A stretch of DNA of 9,682 nt from Elusimicrobiota bacterium. Lineage in GTDB: Bacteria; Elusimicrobiota; Elusimicrobia; UBA1565; UBA9628. The first letter of the stretch is position 1. The number at the start of each line of letters is the position of its first letter. The notes under the pieces were generated by a model. The model was not told the origin of the DNA. It searched no databases and saw nothing but the letters and a program-made list of their open reading frames with translations. This document shows positions 6,277 to 9,682 of this stretch, piece after piece. The translations under genes and the position numbers were made by a program. The stretch spans positions 1 through 9,682 of the forward strand of contig JACQBB010000260.1 in assembly GCA_016194625.1 (NCBI GenBank). The letters run 5' to 3'.

Positions 6277-6756
6277 ATGAAGGAACCGCTCCGCTTCCCG
6301 CTGTCCGAGGTCAAGGAGAACGGCGAGCTGACCGTGAAGGTCTCCGTGCCCAACGACCTGTTCCCCGACGCGCTGTCCGAGGGGGCGCTCGTCGGCCCCG
6401 TCGTCGTCGAGGGGACGATCCGGGCGGTCGAGGACGACGCGGTGTTCGAGGGCTCGGCGCGCGGGAGCTGGAAGTTCGAGTGCACGCGCTGCCTGACGCC
6501 CGTCGAGGGGACCTGGGCCGAGGCGTGCGACCAGACCGCGCCGCTCGCCTCCGGCTCGATGGACCTGACCGAGGAGGTGCGCCAGTCGATCGGGCTGGCG
6601 CAGCCGATGAAGATGTTCTGCAAGCCGGACTGCAAAGGACTTTGCCCGACCTGCCGCGCCGACCTCAACCGCAAGGACTGCGGGCACCCGCCGCCGGTCG
6701 CCGAGGAGCCGCGCACGATGAAGCCGCGATTGACCCCTCGTCCCAAGAAAGGCTAG
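6277..6756 (+). CDS. yceD: YceD/DUF177-family protein, 23S rRNA accumulation factor
   Basis: DUF177 (YceD) proteins are needed for normal 23S rRNA accumulation and are almost always encoded just before rpmF, as here. The 159-aa protein has the family layout: a beta-rich N-terminal half, a central FECTRCL motif (Cys69, Cys72) and a C-terminal FCKPDCKGLCPTC cluster (Cys115, 119, 123, 126) with a further DCGH (Cys135). These probably form metal-binding sites. The tail after residue 137 is Pro/Lys-rich and probably disordered. The ATG at 6277 is used because it gives the family's N-terminus. The frame can be extended upstream to 6172, but that sequence lies in the divergent promoter region. The TAG stop is also the first three bases of the -10 box proposed for rpmF. 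Confidence 0.9.
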   Translation: MKEPLRFPLSEVKENGELTVKVSVPNDLFPDALSEGALVGPVVVEGTIRAVEDDAVFEGSARGSWKFECTRCLTPVEGTWAEACDQTAPLASGSMDLTEEVRQSIGLAQPMKMFCKPDCKGLCPTCRADLNRKDCGHPPPVAEEPRTMKPRLTPRPKKG

Positions 6757-6759
6757 AAT
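6730..6759 (+). promoter_or_regulatory. Sigma-70-type promoter for rpmF and the fatty-acid genes, overlapping the end of yceD
   Basis: TTGACC (6730-6735) and TAGAAT (6754-6759) are separated by 18 bp, each matching consensus at five of six positions. This is the best promoter in the window. The predicted transcript would start near 6766 and carry the rpmF Shine-Dalgarno AGAGGAAG (6779-6786). It would allow rpmF and the genes after it to be expressed apart from yceD. Confidence 0.55.
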
Positions 6760-6789
6760 CCCGTCTCAGCCGATAAATAGAGGAAGACC

Positions 6790-6996
6790 ATGCCCAACCC
6801 CAAACGCAAGCACACCCGTTCCCGCCGCGACAGCCGCCGCTCCGCCAACTGGAAGCTCGACGCGGTCCCGATGAGCAAGGACTCCGAGGGCCGCTGGCAC
6901 CGCCCGCACACGATCAGCCCCGAGGGCTTCTACAAGGGCGTCCTCGTGCGCCCGCCCAAGACGAAGAAGAAGGGCGGCGAAGGCGAGCAGAAGTAA
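6790..6996 (+). CDS. rpmF: 50S ribosomal protein bL32, cysteine-free form
   Basis: This is a component of the large ribosomal subunit. The 68-aa protein starts MPNPKRKHTRSRRDSRRS, the conserved basic bL32 N-terminus (PKRK-S-SRRD-RR), and contains the core NWKLDAV and H-I-P-GFYKG segments. Many bL32 proteins carry four cysteines binding zinc in the central part. Here they are absent, as in the E. coli form, so this is a zinc-independent version. The Lys/Gly/Glu-rich tail after about residue 55 is longer than in most homologues. A strong Shine-Dalgarno AGAGGAAG precedes the ATG. The position after yceD and before plsX is the conserved one. Confidence 0.96.
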   Translation: MPNPKRKHTRSRRDSRRSANWKLDAVPMSKDSEGRWHRPHTISPEGFYKGVLVRPPKTKKKGGEGEQK

Positions 6997-7027
6997 CACC
7001 CTCTCACAACCCAGAAATCACCTCTCG

Positions 7028-8050
7028 GTGAGGATAGCGCTCGACGCCGTCGGCGGCGACCACGGACTGACCCCGAACATCGACGGGGCGGTCCAGGCGG
7101 TCAACGCCTTCGGCGTCGAGCTCGTTCTGGTGGGACCCGAGGCCGCCGTCCGCGCCGAGCTGTCCAAGCGCGGCATCTCGGAGAACGACGCGCGCTACCG
7201 CGTCGTCGACGCCCCCGACCTGGTCGGGATGGACGAGGAGCCCGCGGCCGCGTGCCGCGCCAAGCCGCGCGCGTCGGTGATGGTGTGCGCCGAGCTGGTC
7301 AAGCGGGGCGAGGCCGCCGGCTTCATCTCCGCCGGGCACTCGGGCGCGACGATGGTCGCCGCGCTGTGGCACCTGAAGCGCATCCCCGGCGTGCTGCGCC
7401 CCGCGATCGCCGCGCCGATCCCGACCGCGAAGGGCGTGACGCTCCTGCTCGACGCCGGCGCCAACACCGAGTGCAAGCCCTGGCACTTGGTCCAGTTCGC
7501 CACGATGGGCACCATCCTGGTCCGCCACCTGTACGGGATCGCGGAGCCGAGCGTCGGCATCCTCAGCAACGGCGAGGAGGACGGCAAGGGCAACGACCTG
7601 GTCAAGGAGACCTTCCCGCACCTGAAGACCGCCGGGCTGAACTTCAAGGGCGCCGTCGAGGGACGCGACGTCCCGATGGGCAAGGTGGACGTGGTCGTCT
7701 GCGACGGCTTCGTCGGCAACGTGCTGATCAAGACGATGGAGGGGACCGCCGCCGCCGTCGTCGGCCTGCTCAAGGGCGAGATCGTCGCCAAGTGGAAGTA
7801 CAAGCTGCCGGCGCTGGCCCTGCGCGGCCCGTTCGCGCGCCTGAAGCGGAAGATGAGCCCCGACGAGTACGGAGGCGCCCCGCTGGTCGGAGTCAACGGC
7901 GTGGCAATCGTGTCCCATGGCTCCAGCAACGCGCGTGCCATAGCGCACGCCCTGAAGGCCGCGGCGAAGGTCGCGGAGTCGGGCCTCGTCGCCGCGCTGA
8001 GGACGGCGGCCGCCGAGGACGCCGAGAAGGAAGCCGGCCTCAAGATCTGA
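7028..8050 (+). CDS. plsX: Phosphate acyltransferase PlsX
   Basis: PlsX converts acyl-ACP and phosphate to acyl-phosphate, the donor used by the membrane acyltransferase PlsY to start phospholipid synthesis. It acts at the membrane surface. The 340-aa protein is the family's normal length and shows ALDAVGGDHG (4-13), FISAGHSGA (99-107), LLDAGAN (140-146), CDGFVGN (225-231), EYGGAPLVGVNG (280-291) and SHGSSNA (297-303). The start is GTG, which places the family's opening R-ALDA-GGD correctly. No convincing Shine-Dalgarno sequence is seen, so translation may be coupled to rpmF, which ends 31 bp upstream. Next to fabG and acpP it links chain synthesis to phospholipid formation. Confidence 0.96.
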   Translation: MRIALDAVGGDHGLTPNIDGAVQAVNAFGVELVLVGPEAAVRAELSKRGISENDARYRVVDAPDLVGMDEEPAAACRAKPRASVMVCAELVKRGEAAGFISAGHSGATMVAALWHLKRIPGVLRPAIAAPIPTAKGVTLLLDAGANTECKPWHLVQFATMGTILVRHLYGIAEPSVGILSNGEEDGKGNDLVKETFPHLKTAGLNFKGAVEGRDVPMGKVDVVVCDGFVGNVLIKTMEGTAAAVVGLLKGEIVAKWKYKLPALALRGPFARLKRKMSPDEYGGAPLVGVNGVAIVSHGSSNARAIAHALKAAAKVAESGLVAALRTAAAEDAEKEAGLKI

Positions 8051-8078
8051 CGGTCACAGCGATCCAAAGGAGAAACTC

Positions 8079-8861
8079 ATGAGCACCGAAACCGCGGTCC
8101 TCCCCGTCCCGACGACGGGCGTGCGCTTGAAGGACAAGGTCGCCATCATCACCGGCTCGGCCCAGGGCATCGGGTACGCGACGGCCGAGCTCTTCGCCGC
8201 CGAGGGCGCGAAGGTCGCCGTCGTGGACGTCAACGCGGAGCTCGCCCAGAAGTCCGCCGCCGCCCTCGACCAGGGCAAGGGGATCGCCGTCGGCTTCGGC
8301 TGCGACGTCACCAAGTTCGACCAGGTCGAGGCCGTCGTGAAGGGCGTGATGGACAAGTGGGGCAAAATTGATATATTGGTGAACAACGCGGGTATCACCA
8401 AGGACAACCTGATGATGAGGATGTCCGAGGCGGACTGGGACCTGGTGTTGAACGTGAACCTGAAGGGGCCGTTCAACTTCACCAAGGCGTGCATCAAGCC
8501 GATGATGAAGGCGCACTACGGGCGCATCGTGAACATCGCGTCCATCGTCGGCGAAGAGGGCAACGCCGGACAGGCGAACTACGCCGCCTCGAAAGGCGGC
8601 CTGATCGCGATGACGAAGTCCGTGGCGCGCGAGTTCGCCTCGCGCCAGATCACGGCCAACTGCGTCGCGCCGGGCTTCATCCATACCCGCATGACGGACG
8701 CGATCCCGGAGGACGCGAAGAAGAAGCTGTTCGACAAGATCCTCCTCGGTCGCATGGGCGAGCCCGTCGAGATCGCCCGCGCCGTGCTCTTTCTGTCGTC
8801 GGACGAATCGTCGTACATCACCGGCCACGTTCTGAATGTGAACGGCGGCGGGTACATGTGA
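8079..8861 (+). CDS. fabG: 3-oxoacyl-[acyl-carrier-protein] reductase FabG
   Basis: FabG uses NADPH to reduce 3-ketoacyl-ACP in each elongation cycle. The 260-aa short-chain dehydrogenase has TGSAQGIG (25-32) for the cofactor, CDVT (75-78), NNAG (102-105), and the catalytic set Asn127, Ser155, Tyr168 and Lys172 in YAASK. The [11 protein letters not shown] ending is typical of FabG. About 14 N-terminal residues before the core exceed the usual ~245-250 aa. The ATG is supported by AAAGGAGA at 8066-8073. Placement between plsX and acpP makes FabG much more likely than a catabolic dehydrogenase. A short AT-rich codon patch lies at residues 96-100. Confidence 0.96.
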   Translation: MSTETAVLPVPTTGVRLKDKVAIITGSAQGIGYATAELFAAEGAKVAVVDVNAELAQKSAAALDQGKGIAVGFGCDVTKFDQVEAVVKGVMDKWGKIDILVNNAGITKDNLMMRMSEADWDLVLNVNLKGPFNFTKACIKPMMKAHYGRIVNIASIVGEEGNAGQANYAASKGGLIAMTKSVAREFASRQITANCVAPGFIHTRMTDAIPEDAKKKLFDKILLGRMGEPVEIARAVLFLSSDESSYITGHVLNVNGGGYM

Positions 8862-8877
8862 ACTAGGAGAGAACATC

Positions 8878-9123
8878 ATGGCTGAAGCCAACATCGCGGA
8901 CCGCGTCAAGCAGATCATCGTCGAGCAGCTCGGCGTGGACGCCGCCGAGGTCACCCCGAACGCCCACTTCGTCAACGACCTGGGCGCCGACTCGCTCGAC
9001 ACCGTCGAGCTGGTGATGGCCCTCGAGGAAGAGTTCGACACCGAGATCCCCGACGAGCAGGCCGAGAAGATCCAGACCGTCGGCCAGGCGATCGACTACA
9101 TCCAGGCCCACGCGAAGAAGTAA
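8878..9123 (+). CDS. acpP: Acyl carrier protein
   Basis: ACP carries growing acyl chains on a 4'-phosphopantetheine arm through fatty-acid synthesis and presents them to FabG and PlsX. The 81-aa protein is acidic and four-helical, and the GADSLDTVE motif (36-44) marks Ser39 as the attachment site. The N-terminal [13 protein letters not shown] helix and the [11 protein letters not shown] recognition helix are canonical. A good Shine-Dalgarno (AGGAGAG) lies in the 16-bp gap after fabG, in keeping with the high translation usual for ACP. The attaching synthase (AcpS) is not in the window. Confidence 0.97.
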   Translation: MAEANIADRVKQIIVEQLGVDAAEVTPNAHFVNDLGADSLDTVELVMALEEEFDTEIPDEQAEKIQTVGQAIDYIQAHAKK

Positions 9124-9136
9124 CCGGGCTTCGGCC

Positions 9137-9682
9137 GTGGCCGAGCCTCTCGAGGCCGTCGTCGGCTATCGTTTCAAGGACCCCGGTCTGCTCAAGCAGG
9201 CGCTGTCGCACAAGTCCTTCGCCAGCGAGAGCGGGACCGGGGTCTTCAACGAGCGGCTGGAATTCCTGGGCGACAGCATCCTGGCGGCCGTCGTGGCCCA
9301 TGAGCTGTACGTGGAGTATCCCGGCGAGCCCGAAGGCGTGCTGTCCAAGAAGAAGTCCCAGCTGGTCGCGCGGCCCAGCCTGGCGGCCTGGGCCGAGGAG
9401 CTGGACCTGGGCGCGCACCTGCTCCTGGGCGTCGGCGAGGAGACCACCGGCGGGCGCACCCGGCAGAGCCTGCTGGCCAACGCCCTGGAGGCCCTGATCG
9501 GGGCCATGTACCTGGACGGCGGCTACGCGGCCGCCGACAAGTTCGTGCGCGAGTGGTGCCGGCGCCATCACGTCGAGATGCTGGAGACCGACCACAAGAG
9601 CCGCCTGCAGGAGCTCCTGCAGAAGCGCCACAAGCAGCCGCCGACCTATGAGCTGGCCGCGTCCGTCGGACCCGACCACGAC
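9137..9682 (+). CDS. rnc: Ribonuclease III (3' end outside window)
   Basis: This is a double-stranded-RNA endonuclease for rRNA processing. The frame runs from a GTG 13 bp after acpP to the window edge with no stop: 182 codons, holding the whole catalytic domain and the start of the C-terminal double-stranded-RNA-binding domain (from about residue 152). The signature NERLEFLGDS (38-47) supplies the catalytic acids Glu39, Glu42 and Asp46. The second acidic segment is LLANALEALIGAMYLDGG (112-129), where Glu118 is present but Asn115 replaces the Asp of E. coli RNase III. GTG is the only plausible start between the acpP stop and the conserved region. The ribosome-binding site is weak, so coupling to acpP is likely. 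The acpP-rnc adjacency is common in bacteria. Confidence 0.94.
   Translation, partial: MAEPLEAVVGYRFKDPGLLKQALSHKSFASESGTGVFNERLEFLGDSILAAVVAHELYVEYPGEPEGVLSKKKSQLVARPSLAAWAEELDLGAHLLLGVGEETTGGRTRQSLLANALEALIGAMYLDGGYAAADKFVREWCRRHHVEMLETDHKSRLQELLQKRHKQPPTYELAASVGPDHD

Noticed and set aside
4782..6746. A 654-codon minus-strand open frame across the desaturase region
   Set aside because: It is in a different frame from the real desaturase, and its Arg/Pro/Ala-rich sequence has no family features. Its ends run antisense into yceD and the dehydrogenase.
7019..7034. Small CCTC/GAGG hairpin around the plsX start codon
   Set aside because: Only four pairs with a five-base loop, expected by chance in sequence of this composition.
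7004..7948. Minus-strand frame opposite plsX (and similar frames opposite fabG and rnc)
   Set aside because: Mirror composition of PlsX coding sequence, no domain, and no independent promoter or Shine-Dalgarno sequence.
1..9682. tRNA, rRNA, CRISPR array, insertion sequence, attachment site, riboswitch
   Set aside because: None was recognised on either strand. All gaps between genes are under 120 bases and no transposase-like protein or array of spaced repeats is present.

Overview
This window is GC-rich bacterial chromosome, close to 70% G+C by eye, with strong G/C preference at third codon positions. The gene order yceD-rpmF-plsX-fabG-acpP-rnc is a conserved bacterial arrangement, so the right half is core chromosome. 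I cannot fix the phylum from sequence alone. A little-studied high-GC lineage such as Elusimicrobiota is possible, but this is a guess from the overall look of the proteins.

Left, accessory part (1-2340). The window opens inside a long Pro/Ala-rich reading frame. It ends in a compact C-terminal module that resembles the toxic tips of polymorphic (Rhs/CDI-type) toxins. Ten bases downstream is a 133-codon gene that looks like its immunity partner. A SAM-dependent O-methyltransferase follows. On the opposite strand lies a solo HicB-type antitoxin. Its expected partner hicA starts in the classic 8-bp overlap but survives for only about 18 codons, breaking off exactly at the methyltransferase stop codon.

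Middle part (2340-6160). A family 2 polyprenyl-phosphate glycosyltransferase with two C-terminal membrane helices is followed by a long (556 aa) acyl-CoA dehydrogenase. A membrane fatty-acid desaturase with three histidine boxes converges on the dehydrogenase, the two stops lying 4 bp apart.

Right part (6161-9682). Divergent from the desaturase is a tight co-directional operon: YceD (DUF177), ribosomal protein bL32, PlsX, FabG, acyl carrier protein and RNase III, the last cut by the window edge. It joins ribosome and rRNA maturation to fatty-acid and phospholipid synthesis. Together with the desaturase and the dehydrogenase it makes a lipid-centred neighbourhood: FabG and ACP elongate chains, PlsX passes them to phospholipid synthesis, the desaturase would adjust membrane fluidity, and the dehydrogenase would degrade acyl-CoAs.

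The points most worth a second look are the toxin/immunity pair, the hicB with a beheaded hicA, and a recurrent -10-like box (TAGAAT, TACGAT) placed so close to start codons that leaderless transcripts are plausible. I saw no tRNA, rRNA, CRISPR array, insertion sequence or convincing intrinsic terminator. No intergenic gap exceeds 120 bases.
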